From positions 62,001-126,000 of the forward strand of contig JAXGGA010001680.1 in assembly GCA_038373865.1 (NCBI GenBank): a stretch of 64,000 nt of DNA, read 5' to 3'. The notes beneath the pieces are model-generated. The model ran no database searches. It saw nothing but the letters and a program-made list of their open reading frames with translations, and was not told the origin of the DNA. Position 1 is the first letter of the stretch. Every line of letters starts with the position of its first letter. Source of the stretch: Uloborus plumipes (Eukaryota > Arthropoda > Arachnida > Araneae > Uloboridae). This document shows, one piece after another, positions 31,156 through 40,812 of this stretch. The translations under genes were made by a program, and so were the position numbers.

Positions 31156-31216
31156 ACTTACTTGGGAATTCGTTTAAGTTCAGTTTCTTTCTTCCCGCGT
31201 TTTCGGCACCAAAATT

Positions 31217-31434
31217 TGTCAGTCTTAATTACACACAGACTAACAAAGAAGCGTTTTATTTCATCGTATTTGGTATTTTACACAACAAGAAGTCGTATCA
31301 AACAAAATGGACTCGTAATTCTAAAAATCGTAAACAACTGAACAAAAAAGGCGAGTTGAGTTGTTCCGCCGAAAAGGAAAGTTAAAGTCACTTTTATTGA
31401 ACATTATTGTGCAGGGCTTTTCTGGATCTTCACA
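31217..31434 (-). repeat. BEL/Pao 5' LTR
   Basis: This 218-bp direct repeat of 25689-25906 supplies the element's promoter and primer-binding side on the minus strand. An AATAAAAG word on the minus strand (complement of 31391-31398) may serve as the poly(A) signal. Confidence 0.93.
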
Positions 31435-31484
31435 TGTACTACCATGTGAACTGGTGCACTTGATTTTTTTTAGCGAATTCCTCC

Positions 31485-31800
31485 AAGGGGGGGGGGGGTG
31501 GAGCAATCGCACGTGTTCTGCGCGTGGGTGATTGCTATATCTCAGGAAGTAACCGGCGGAATCAAACGAAAATTGGCCCATAGGTAGACCCTGTTGAGTA
31601 CAGGTGCTGATTCAATTTGTGTGTCAATATCTCGAAGGAGGGTGGAGCAATCGAACGTGTTCTGCGCGTGGGTGATTGCTATATCTCAGGAAGTAACCGG
31701 CGGAATCAAACGAAAATTGGTCCATAGGTAGCCCCTATTGAGTACAGGTGCTGATTAAATTTTCGTGTCAATATTTCAAAGGGGGGGGGTGGAGCACCGG
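31485..31800 (+). repeat. Two-unit tandem repeat of about 146 bp
   Basis: GGTGGAGCAATCG, ACGTGTTCTGCGCGTGGGTG, AGGAAGTAACCGGCGGAATC and GAGTACAGGTGCTGATT each occur twice with few changes, and a third unit begins at about 31780. It sits upstream of the C48-like ORF, probably in the same mobile element. Confidence 0.75.
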
Positions 31801-32847
31801 TTTTGAAGCGCTACGGTCGAGCAGTTCGGAGTTACAGATAGAATATTTTTCTTTGTCTATTGCCTAATAGGTTTCAAGCGGTAACGTGCTGCCATCCATA
31901 GCCAATATAACGAACTAATTCCAAATATTCGAATTTCCAAAAAAGCATTTAAGGAACTGATTTCGATTTCAAATCACCGTCAACAAAGTCCGACATTTCA
32001 GCTTTCATCAGATTTCAAGCTACATTTTCAACATGCAGAACGCACCTCTACATGAAATCCTTCAAGGAGCCGGAATTTCGGAACAACAAGCGATCCACTC
32101 AATTCTACCCGCAAATGGACAACTAGAAGATACCGTCATTGTCAGAATGCTTCTTCATTACGCCGAACAAGCTTACCCGACCGTCAAAGTTACCGTACTT
32201 CACCCTGAATTTGTTGCACGCTTCTACGTTACAACAGCGGATGGCGCTTATGAAGGAATGGCTCTTCTCAACGATATCAGCGACCAGAACAAGGCTTCCA
32301 ACTATCTATACGGCGTTCAACAAGGTATCGAGGTGCTACTCATTCCCATTCACAAGAGAGCTCAAATGGATAGAGGCGAGCACTGGATGCTAGGAGTTTA
32401 CGAAGCAAGCTATGGAGAACGTCAACTATTAGTCTGCGATCCAGTCGACAACCCGCTGCCCATCTCCAGCTCCATCCATCCCGCTGCCCATCCAGTCGAC
32501 AACCCCCTCTTTTGAGAAAAATACTGCGACACGTTTTAAATACCGTTGTTACGAATGAAAAGCTTAAAGGATGCATCGTAAAACCTCGCAACGCTTACAA
32601 CCACCAAGATGACGCGTCTTCCTGGTGGTCCTCTCCCTCCGAGTTTACATCGTCTTTTATGCTCGACAATACCTCTCTCATCGACGCCTTTTCCTGGACA
32701 AGAATTTTCAAGTAGCGGATGAACGGAAGCAAATTTATCAATTCGTTGTGAACAGTGACCAATTGAACATGTCGGGACCATCTGAAGCCGATCTTCGAGT
32801 TAGCTTCGATACCTGTTTTCTCCGAGTGGAGCTCGGTCACCCGCTGG
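31800..32847 (+). mobile_element. Helitron-like element, 3' portion, carrying a C48-like ORF
   Basis: The 3' end has a CCGAG-TGGAG-CTCGG hairpin, then GTCACCCG, CTGG and T, the form of a Helitron terminus. Its last roughly 58 bases match the complement of 49098-49156. The block near 31805 (CGGTTTTGAAGCGCTACGG) matches the complement of about 50975-51000. The 5' TC end is not located, and the 146-bp repeats may be part of the element. Confidence 0.45.
32033..32515 (+). CDS. Ulp1/C48-type cysteine protease fragment, 160 aa, transposon borne
   Basis: The ORF starts at a Met and reads LLIPIHKRAQMDRGEHWMLG followed by LLVCDP. This resembles the His (HW) and Asp stretches of Ulp1/SUMO-protease (C48) catalytic cores. 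The downstream Gln and catalytic Cys segment is not in this frame: the ORF ends in a degenerate repeat built on HPVDNPL-like codons. Another frame (32625-32852) stays open to the element's 3' end and reads like a transposon protein tail, so the gene is probably frameshifted. The similarity is judged by eye and could be to an OTU-like or other transposon protease. Confidence 0.4.
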   Translation: MQNAPLHEILQGAGISEQQAIHSILPANGQLEDTVIVRMLLHYAEQAYPTVKVTVLHPEFVARFYVTTADGAYEGMALLNDISDQNKASNYLYGVQQGIEVLLIPIHKRAQMDRGEHWMLGVYEASYGERQLLVCDPVDNPLPISSSIHPAAHPVDNPLF

Positions 32848-33276
32848 TGTAATTTTAAAAAAACAGAAAAGAAATAAATGGGGCAATAGGATGAAAATTA
32901 CTGTCATTCTTTGAGCTCGTATGTTATGAGTTACGGAATTTGCTTTACCTCTCTCAGTCACCATCAGCCAGAGAGTGCAGCGCCTCCTTTAGTTTATTAG
33001 AGCAGAGAATTTATATTACAAAAGCAGCGCTTTAAATAACTATTTTACTTACTAGAATTTAAAAAAAAAGGCCTCAATAGATTTAATAAAGCATATGACT
33101 TAAGCAAGAAGTTATTAAAACAAATATTAGTGTAAATAAGGAAAGCCTTAAATAATAACGATTGAGAAATAAGTGTCATCTTGAACGTGCTCATGGTATT
33201 TGAAAAGAAATAGCTAAACTGCTTAGAAAGAAATTCTTTTGATAGATGCAGAACTAATTCCAATCTAAATTTTCAT

Positions 33277-33312
33277 TTAAAAGTGTTTATTTTTTCCAGT
33301 AGTTTGCAGTTA
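33277..33312 (+). promoter_or_regulatory. Possible core promoter or 5'-UTR acceptor of the small gene
   Basis: TTTAAAAG (33277-33284) lies about 25-30 bases before TTTGCAGTTAAC, a weak initiator-like site. The same stretch ends a pyrimidine tract plus CAG at 33299, so an intron acceptor is equally possible. The sequence alone cannot decide. Confidence 0.25.
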
Positions 33313-33354
33313 ACTCAAGTTCCTTTCCGCTAAAAGTATTGCTGTTATTAGAAG

Positions 33355-33405
33355 ATGTCTGGACCACAATCTTCAAATACAGATAGTGGATATGACCACG
33401 AAGTG
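33355..33405 (+). CDS. Exon 1 of the 66-residue protein gene
   Basis: ATG in the context AGAAGATGTC opens 17 codons that end at the donor GTG|GTACGT in phase 0. Upstream, TTTATTTTTTCCAG at 33286-33299 could be the acceptor of a 5'-UTR intron. Alternatively transcription could start near 33310. Confidence 0.5.
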
Positions 33406-36400
33406 GTACGTAATTTGTCATTCTGTCTTTTGTAGGTTTTTAGGAATCTGAAATTGCCTAATGGTGTTAAAGGTAAATTCTTACTTTAGGGTCCGGGTTT
33501 GGCGATTTTTTTCAGACTGTGGGCAGGATTAATAAATGGTTGCCAGAAAACCATAAATCTAAATTAGAAACCATAAATCTAATGGTTGCCAGATTTAATA
33601 ATGTATCGCCGGACTTTAAACTAGGATTCATCCGTGTTAAATTTGTTTAATGGGAGGAACATATTGTGACAATCCTACTGGTAAAATCCTACTTTAGGGT
33701 CCGGGTTTGGCGATTTTTTTCAGACTGTAGCTTAATAATGTAGTAGGGTTGCAATAATTTAGCTTAAAATTACCAAATAATCCAATCATACAATGATAAT
33801 TCTGTGGGTTGCCAGATTTAGTAATTTATCGCCGGACCTTAAACTAGGATTCATCCAATCCTACTAATTAATTAGGTGCATTTGTATAATTTGGAAGTTG
33901 GCGTGGTCAAACTTCTGTGCGGAATTTCGATCATTGGGAAATTGTTTATCTTGGTCATTTGGTGTCAAATTTTCTCGTCAGTAAAACTTCTGAGAGAAAT
34001 GTGTTTCCTTTGCGTATGCTAAAAAATAGTTAGCGAAACATCTGTTTGCATATGGTTTCATTAAAAAAGTTACACTATTTCATTCCATAATTTTTCATTC
34101 TAAAAATTTGATAACGTTGCCAATTTCCCCGAAAGAACTATCCCTACTGCTTGGCGCGAATAATATTATTTAGGATACCTTTTTCAATTAAGGTAAACCT
34201 GTTTTATCCAACTCTTTGCTTGCTACATACATAACATTTCTCACACGTATTAGAGCGAAATTTGATGCCAATGGATCAATATCTCCAATTTCCGAATTAT
34301 TGGAATTTACTCGAATTATCAGAGTGTGGAACATTTCAATTGGCAAAAAAGAAAACCTAAAGGTTGAAGTAAAATAAAAATGTAAACTTTTAACGCTAGT
34401 TAGATTGGTTGTTTTGTTCTTCAAAGTTAAAATTTCAGTAGGCTCGATAAAGCACTCATATACTTGTCAAACGTTGTACAAAACAATGTTAGCCGAACTT
34501 AAAATCTTATTGTTTACTTTTCAACCCTTGAGATATTCTGATAATAGGGAAACTGGCGGAGTCGTTAAATTTTTGGAGATAATTATTTTATTTCGGCAAC
34601 CCTTTGTTTACTCTTGCGTAGGAAAGATTTCCCTCGCCCACGCATTGGTGACAAAAATTTGACGCCAAAGGAGAGAGATCGCCAGATTTTTACTACCAAA
34701 ATTGTTCCAAATTTTTGGCGCAAAAGTCGAAGAGCTAATGTATTTTTGTCTGGTTGATATTGGCAGAGTAAAATGCTTATCGACAAAAATTTGGCGAAAT
34801 CTCCAAAATCCTAGCCATCAAAATATCCCAGAAAATATACACCATTAATTTAGGTATTTTCGAAAAATTCTGCAGCCAACCGCGAAAACTTAGATAAAAC
34901 CGGAGTAGTGAGGGAAGGTGTTTATACTAAAGTTTAATAATGAACTAGCTGCCAGGGCAGCTAGATTAGCTTCCTGCGGCACGTTGTTGCCTTGTAGGTG
35001 CGGGGGACCTCAGGGTTTTAAATGTCAAAAAACTAATTTATATTTCAAAAAATTACAAGTAGCTATCGATAAAAGTACAACGTACGTGACCCGCTAATGA
35101 GTTTCATATTTGATTTAGTTAAGCCTTCATTCAAAGTTCTCAGCTTCATGGTTATTACTGTTACCACGTTTTGCAACAATGGATTTCATATTTAATCATT
35201 TAGGCCTAATTGCTTTGAACCTGACTACTTATTAATTGATATCTTCGTTAATTATTAAATCGTATAATAATATAAATTTAAACTAATGAAGCCTGAAAAA
35301 TTACCTTTCTATAGGTACCTGGTTCGACTTTCAGTTCATTGGCGTTCAGGAGAAAGAAGCGTGACATAAATAGATAGTTAAAAAGATAGAAAGATACTTA
35401 GTTTTTAATATAAGTACATAATCATAAAGTGAAGTACGCCAAATTTCAAAAAAAAAAAAAAAAAGATCCCAACATTAAATTTACTGTGACCTTCTATGTT
35501 TATCTTGCTTCAATTTTGCACAGCGACATCTAGTGGACAGTGGTTTGGCAAAACACTTTGAAACCGCGCCAAATGGTCCATGCTATGATAATTCAACGGT
35601 GGAATTATATAAAATATTTTTGGAAAAAAATAGAACCGACTTCAGTTGGAAATTGCTCTAAAAAGTAAAAAATAATTTTTTTCTTTGAACACCATCGAAA
35701 CTACTTTTAAACATAAGTTTTGAAGTCGGCGCAAAAACGATAGGTAAAATGATATGAAACCATATTTTGCCAACATTTTTCAGAGAAACCATTGAAAATT
35801 AAAGCAGAATATTTGTACCATTGCACGAATGTGTGGTAATCAATGAAATGTATGCGAATGCTCTTAACAAACGTGGATCCATTAAAATTTATATTTATAG
35901 TTGCGTATGATTCTATACATTGTTTTTGCGCCGACTTCAAAACTTATGTTTAAAAGTAGTTTCGATGGTGTTCAAAGAAAAAAATTATTTTTTACTTTTT
36001 AGAGCAATTTCCAACTGAAGTCGGTTCTATTTTTTTTCCAAAAATATTTTATTTCATTCTTTTTAGTGTAAATGCACTTAAAATAATCAAAATATAGTTA
36101 AAAACTAACATTTACGCTTTTAAATAAAGTTCAGAATAAAGTTTAAATTTAGTTGAATTTCATGTTGGATTTAGTTAAGCCTTCATTTAAAATTATCATT
36201 ATCATTATTATTACTGTTTCATATCAACCACGTTTTCTAACAATGGATTTCATATTTAATCATTTAGGACAAATCGCTGTCATTATTACGATTACTGTAA
36301 TCCCTATTACTACTTCGAACGATTTCTGCAGGTTCCCGTTATCAAACCCGGACCACGAGACGATGGGACCAATCGGAAATGAAACCCTTTCTAACAAAAA

Positions 36401-38403
36401 AAAAAATTTTTGAAACCGGTCCAGGCGTCTTCCAGAAATCTTATAACATACAAAAAAAAAAAAAAAAATCTCCGATGATTTGTATAACCTCCTCCTTTGT
36501 TGAAGTCGGTTAAAAATAGGTCTCATTGCATCTGCTGCTAATTTTGATCCATATACTTTAGTTGTATATTTTAATTGAACTTTTCATTTGGCATTTTTAA
36601 GCTTATTTCGTGAATTGTTTTGTTTAAACACTTAAAGCCTAATAACTGAAATTTCAGGGAACACTTTAACACTGAAATTAGCGAACTTTAACTATTGGCG
36701 CCAAATTTTTGCAAGAATGCTTTTCCTCTTTCCGCTTTCCATATATTTAACCGTGACCCAACCATTAAAATATAATATGACTGTCTTTAATGTGCAAAAA
36801 ACAATGAAAAATTCAATATGCATTTTAGAATAGGGGTTCTAAATTTTGGCCCTTGCTATGTTGTGTTGGCTTTCATATGTATAATAGGGCCATTCTATAG
36901 AAAGGTCAACCTCAGCCGAAGAAAAAAAAATACCGATGTGAAAAAAGTATGTAAAAATAAATAAACAAAAATCATACAACATAAGAAGTTTATAAAAAAA
37001 ATTGAAAAAGTATTGTAATTATCACTGAGATTAGCCATAATAAATAGTTTCTAGTGTGTTTTCTGCTTTTTAGCCTACTTTCCCGTTAAAAATAAAAGAA
37101 AGACGAAAAAAGTATTAAAAGTAGCTCAATGCATCTAAAAAATATCGCCAAGTCCAAAAAATATCGCCAAGTTAAAAAAATATCGCCAAGTCAAAAAAAT
37201 ATCGCCAAGTTAAAAAAATAAAAAGGTAAAATGAATATCGAAAAATTAAAAATTTGAAAGTAGGGTATTGAGATGGGGAAATTGTGCGTCGGTCGGTCGG
37301 TCGGTCGGTCGGTCTGTCTGTCCCCCCTAATAACTTTTGAATGAACATTCCGATTTGGGCAAACTTTTTTTTGTTGGAAAGATCTCGGCGAGTACAGCTC
37401 ATTCCCATATTTGATTTTTTGATTTGAACAATTTTTAGGTCAACTTTGAGCAGTTCAAAAAACCGGTCCCGCGATACTAACTTTTTAATGAACAGTCCGA
37501 TTTGAACAAACTTTTTTTTGTTCGAAAGATCTTTTCAAGGATACTTCATTCCCGTATCTACATTTTCGATTTGAACAATTTTTCGTTCAACATTGAACCG
37601 CTCAATCAAGCTGTCACCCCTAATATCTTTTGAGTGAACAGTTCGATTTAAATAAACTTTTTTTTGTTCGAAGGATCTCAACAAGGATACTTCATTACCG
37701 TATTTAAATTTTCAATTTGAACACTTTTTCGTTCAACATTGAACCGTTCAAGCAACCTTTCCCCACCTAATAACTTTTGAGTGAACCGTCAGAATGGAAT
37801 AAACTTTTTTTTGTTTGAAAGATCTCGGAGAGGCTTTCCCATACATTCCCATATTTCGCTTTTTGATTTGAACCATTTTTCGTTCAATATTGAACCGTTC
37901 AGAAAAAAAAATTAACATTAGCGTCTACGGGGAATTTAAGTTGAATGTTGATCCTGAACTTAAAGTCGGATTTCCTTCAAACTAACTTTGTAAGAAAATG
38001 GTTTTAATAAATAATGTTTGTAACGTACTTTTCTGAGTAATCTTCTGTGAGGACTCTGATTCCGACTCCGACTCCGCAAACATGGCGGAAATGCAGGCTC
38101 AGAAAAAAAATGACTGACTGTGCAGACGATTTTTTGTTTATTTATTCATTTGTTTTATTTTATTTATTATTTTTCATATTATTATTTTTTGGCAGACGAT
38201 GTTTTTTTTGTAACAAAAATTTTTCATTCACGAGAACATTTTATTCTTTATTTATATTTAACAACTGGCAACAGATTAAAAGTGAAATTCGAGACATTTT
38301 ATTAACGGACGAGTTTTTTTTTTCTTTTTTTTTTCTTTTTTTTTTCTTTCTTTGATAAAATGTGTTTTGATGCTCTTTGTACTTTTATTTATTTGTTAAT
38401 TTA

Positions 38404-38449
<46 letters not shown>

Positions 38450-39697
38450 TTTTTTTTTTTTTGAAAACGATGGAGGATTTTTTCTACGGAGGAACTGTAA
38501 CAGTTACACTCTTTAAAAGGTGCGACAAAACTTTATTTATTCGTTAATTACTTTTTACGTGTCTATTTCATCTGATGAAAGGGGTATATTTTGCTTTTCG
38601 AAATCAGCTCTAAGTGCTAAAAAGGTACGTTTGACATAATTTTAAGTCTCAGATAATCAAGAGAATAATGATCAGATGCGAGAATGCCGATGTCGATGTA
38701 CGGGAAAGTAGGCTCGTTTAGTTCTTGACAGAACTTCTTGTTATTCGATGGTTACGCTATTCACACTCCATCTTGAGTAAAAGCGACACTTAAGACTTAA
38801 AAAAGTTAAGATTTAATAAATGTGTTTTATGTTTTTAACAGCCAACTTTACACATTCTTCAAATATATCATTCACTTTTTAACACTTGGTTAACTTTGAG
38901 AAATTTTTGCCTCACAACATGAGCATTCATTTTCAGGGTTGCAAAAATGTTGCGTTAGTTACGCTGCTATTTTGGTTGAAAAAATATCTACTGTCAGTAA
39001 TTTTGTTTTAAATTTTTAGTAGAAATGATACATAGATACCACGTACATTGTAAATCCACCAGCATCGGGCCGTGGTGGCCCGATCGGTAAGGCATCGGAC
39101 TCGTGTCCGGAGGGACCCGGGTTCGAAACCCAGCCGATCAAAGATCCACCGCCTTGATTAATGGTGGCTGGGAGGCGTTAAAAATGTCGTGGTCACAAAG
39201 TCCTCCAAGTGAAACGATACCTCTGGGGGTGCTGGGCCCTAGGGTTTGCTCGACCCTAGGTTCTGGTTCAAAATTAAGAACAGAGCGCTCTTCAGGGCCC
39301 TATCCCGGTTAAACCACGAAGCTGTGGTAGGTACGGGGGACCCTGGAGAGTGTGAAGTGAAGTAAATCCACCAGCATAACTGAAAAATATTTTTTATCCT
39401 TTAAGTTACAAGTAAAAATAGTTACAAAATCAGCTCTGAATGTTACGTTAGTCACTATGGAATGACCCAATAACAGAAAGTTGGTGACAGTAGAACTTAG
39501 CAAGCATTTTTGAAGTGCTAACAAGTCGAATTTAATTTGTTTTATAGGATCACGGATTCATTGGAAAAATATTCTGCAACGTTAAATTGTTTTTTGGAGG
39601 AACTTGCAAAAAGGATGAAAAGGAGGATAAAGCTGCAACATCATCTAACACAGAAGACCAAGAAATGAAAGCTCCCGATTTCCAGCAAAATAATTGA
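33355..39697 (+). CDS. Two-exon gene for a 66-residue protein of unknown function
   Basis: Exon 1 (33355-33405) has 17 codons from ATG and ends GAAGTG before GTACGT. Exon 2 (39548-39697) follows TTTATAG and has 49 codons and TGA. Both are phase 0, so they join in frame. AATAAA lies 30 bases after the stop. The protein starts MSGPQSSNTDSGYDHEV. Residues 20-37 are hydrophobic and Gly-rich with Cys at 27 and 37 and three Lys. The last 29 are charged and Ser/Thr-rich. There is no signal peptide, and the hydrophobic part is too short and basic for a clear membrane span, so membrane association would be inference. I do not recognise the family. The 6.1-kb intron is full of repeats. The joined in-frame exons and poly(A) signal support it, but no homology does. 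Confidence 0.55.
33473..33860. repeat. Two adjacent copies of a short TIR MITE
   Basis: CTTTAGGGTCCGGGTTTGGC begins copies at 33486 and 33695. Each closes with an inverted CGCCGGACNTTAAACTAGGATTC near 33611 and 33829. GGTTGCCAGATTTA precedes each closing arm. Copies are about 150-170 bp. Confidence 0.6.
34500..34830 (+). repeat. Dispersed repeat related to 14.9 and 63.4 kb
   Basis: AATTATTTTATTTCGGCAAC, CCTTTGTTTAC and TTTGACGCCAAAGG are shared with 14980-15080. The boundaries are worn. 33861-34499 holds nothing else I recognise. Confidence 0.45.
34946..34980 (-). mobile_element. Possible Helitron-like 3' terminus, minus strand
   Basis: On the minus strand AGCTGCC-CT-GGCAGCT forms a perfect hairpin that runs into TAGT. 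The hairpin is closer to the CTAG than usual, so this is weak. Sequence 35100-35200 is repeated at 36155-36270 (TTAGTTAAGCCTTCATT, TGGATTTCATATTTAATCAT). Confidence 0.25.
35613..36050. repeat. Foldback MITE with about 125-bp TIRs
   Basis: The left arm TAAAATATTTTTGGAAAAAA, then TAGAACCGACTTCAG, through GTTTTGAAGTCGGCGC is inverted at 35925-36050. The loop is about 190 bp. A single arm-like relic with AATTTTGGAAAAAAATCGAA is at 61767-61800. Confidence 0.7.
37136..37219 (+). repeat. Minisatellite, four units of 18-19 bp
   Basis: The unit AAAAAAATATCGCCAAGTY is repeated four times with a C/T alternation at the end. (GGTC)n follows at 37290-37318. It is a short pure array with no spacers. Confidence 0.85.
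37322..37908 (+). repeat. Tandem array of four units of about 145 bp
   Basis: Each unit runs CCCCTAATAACTTTTGAGTG, CCGATTTGAACAAACTTTTT, GTTCGAAAGATCTC, TTCATTCCCGTAT, TTGATTTGAACAATTTTT, GTTCAACATTGAACCGTTCA. Units start near 37323, 37479, 37617 and 37763. Related decayed units are at 8650-8936. Confidence 0.8.
38400..38461 (+). repeat. (ATT)n microsatellite and T run
   Basis: About 15 ATT units are followed by 14 T. T-rich, low-complexity sequence also fills 38140-38360. No gene is seen between 37909 and 39050. Confidence 0.9.
39051..39377 (+). mobile_element. tRNA-derived SINE with 15-bp target duplication
   Basis: The SINE body is 39066-39362. Its head has an A-box-like TGGCCCGATCGG and a B-box GGTTCGAAACC at tRNA spacing. 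The body then carries GGTTTGCTCGACCC and GCGCTCTTCAGGGCCC. TAAATCCACCAGCAT is duplicated on both sides (39051-39065, 39363-39377), as expected for LINE-driven insertion. The perfect duplication implies a fairly young copy. It lies in the intron of the small gene, 170 bases before exon 2. Other copies: 8954-9070 and 49840-50168. Confidence 0.88.
39548..39697 (+). CDS. Exon 2 of the 66-residue protein gene
   Basis: After TTGTTTTATAG come 49 codons (DHGFIGKIFC, then NVKLFFGGTC and an acidic/Ser-rich end) and TGA at 39695-39697. Phase 0 entry matches the upstream exon. The exon on its own is too short to stand out, but the stop, the short 3' UTR and AATAAA line up well. Confidence 0.55.
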   Translation, partial: DHGFIGKIFCNVKLFFGGTCKKDEKEDKAATSSNTEDQEMKAPDFQQNN

Positions 39698-39726
39698 GAC
39701 AGTTCCCAGCTCCTCCAAAATTCCTC

Positions 39727-39732
39727 AATAAA
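39727..39732 (+). terminator. Poly(A) signal AATAAA of the small gene
   Basis: AATAAA lies 30 bases downstream of the TGA, followed by TTTGTATGTAGTTAGTTTCG, a GT-rich downstream element. A second AATAAA is at about 39774. Confidence 0.6.
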
Positions 39733-40426
39733 ATTTGTATGTAGTTAGTTTCGACTGAAAATGATAGTTTGAAATAAAAATGCGATGAATATTGTTTAAA
39801 ATACCAACAATGACTTTTTTTTAAATTTTAAATACTTTTCTATTGTGGATGCACACGACATGTCATACGAACTCAATGTGGCTGTAGTTATTCCTAATGT
39901 ACTTACAAACCTATGTTTGGGACAAAACAAATTTGGCAGCAATGATTATTCTATACAGATCCTTATCCCAGCATTATGTACGCTGTCAGGTTATGCTTTT
40001 TTCAGACTATAGTTTTCTTGCATAGTTCTTGTGAAAAGACTGTTTTACAGTTTCTGACTACAAAACCCGACAACTCTAATATCTGAAAAAAAGAAAAGCT
40101 AACAACAACATTAACATTTTGTCCCGAATTTGGATACATCTTACTATCCTTGAAAACAGAAAATGGTGTATTTAGTTGAAAAAAAAAAAAAAAAAAACTC
40201 CCATGGGGCGTTGTGAGAGGATTGCGAAAGTCAACCCTACAGAAGATTTTGTGAAACACATATTCTAATTCCAAGAAGACAGTTAATATTTACATAATCA
40301 CTACTCCAACCAAAAACCTAGCACCCAAAAGGTAAATTTTGGCTACGCTAGTGCTTGGCATGTAATGTTATATCATCTAAATCGTCTCACCAGGGAACCA
40401 CACAAATGATATAGTAGGGCAACTCT

Positions 40427-40642
40427 ACGAAAAAGTCGCCATTTGTCCCTCACGTGACTTTCATGTATTTCATCAAAAAATAGTGATTTTAAAGGGTAAT
40501 GAATGAAATTTTCTTGATTAAGAAATTACGAACAAGTGTGGGATTTCTTAGGAAATAAACTTTGTTCATCAACTTTTAAGATTACTACTTTTTATTGAAA
40601 TATATGAGCGTTACGTGTGGGACAAGATGGCGGTTTTTTCGT
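40427..40642. repeat. 216-bp foldback MITE
   Basis: ACGAAAAAGTCGCCATTTGT at the left and ACAAGATGGCGGTTTTTTCG at the right start arms that pair for about 65 bases, with CACGTGACTTTCATG facing TGAGCGTTACGTG. A partial copy is at 17317-17460. Confidence 0.7.
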
Positions 40643-40812
40643 GAAATAGCAATTTATGAATTGTTTTTAAAGAAATAGGTAGCAATCGAAAGAGCATATT
40701 GAGACATTTTTTGGCACAAAAAATATTTACCCTCGTTATTTATATGAAAGGTCTCAAATAAATTTTTACAGCACCTAAAAAGCGACGAATACTACTCCGC
40801 GTGAATGTAGTA

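Larger units (their letters stand above)
25689..31434 (-). mobile_element. Full-length BEL/Pao LTR retrotransposon
   Basis: The 5746-bp element is bounded by 218-bp LTRs that read as identical and by TGTAC target duplications (25684-25688 and 31435-31439). The LTR ends are TG...CA. On the minus strand a TGG-starting primer-binding site (complement of 31194-31211) follows the 5' LTR after 5 bases, and a GGGTGGGGAGGA purine tract (complement of 25907-25918) abuts the 3' LTR. One open frame fills the interior. Identical LTRs and no stops indicate a very recent insertion, possibly still competent. Confidence 0.95.

Noticed and set aside
37136..37219. CRISPR-like short repeats
   Set aside because: The units are contiguous with no unique spacers, and the context is eukaryotic. 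It is a minisatellite.
37290..37318. (GGTC)n as a telomere-like repeat
   Set aside because: It is a short, isolated microsatellite and does not match arthropod TTAGG telomeres.
39066..39140. A possible functional tRNA gene
   Set aside because: A and B boxes are present but the sequence continues as a SINE body with target duplications, and the arms do not give a clean cloverleaf by eye.
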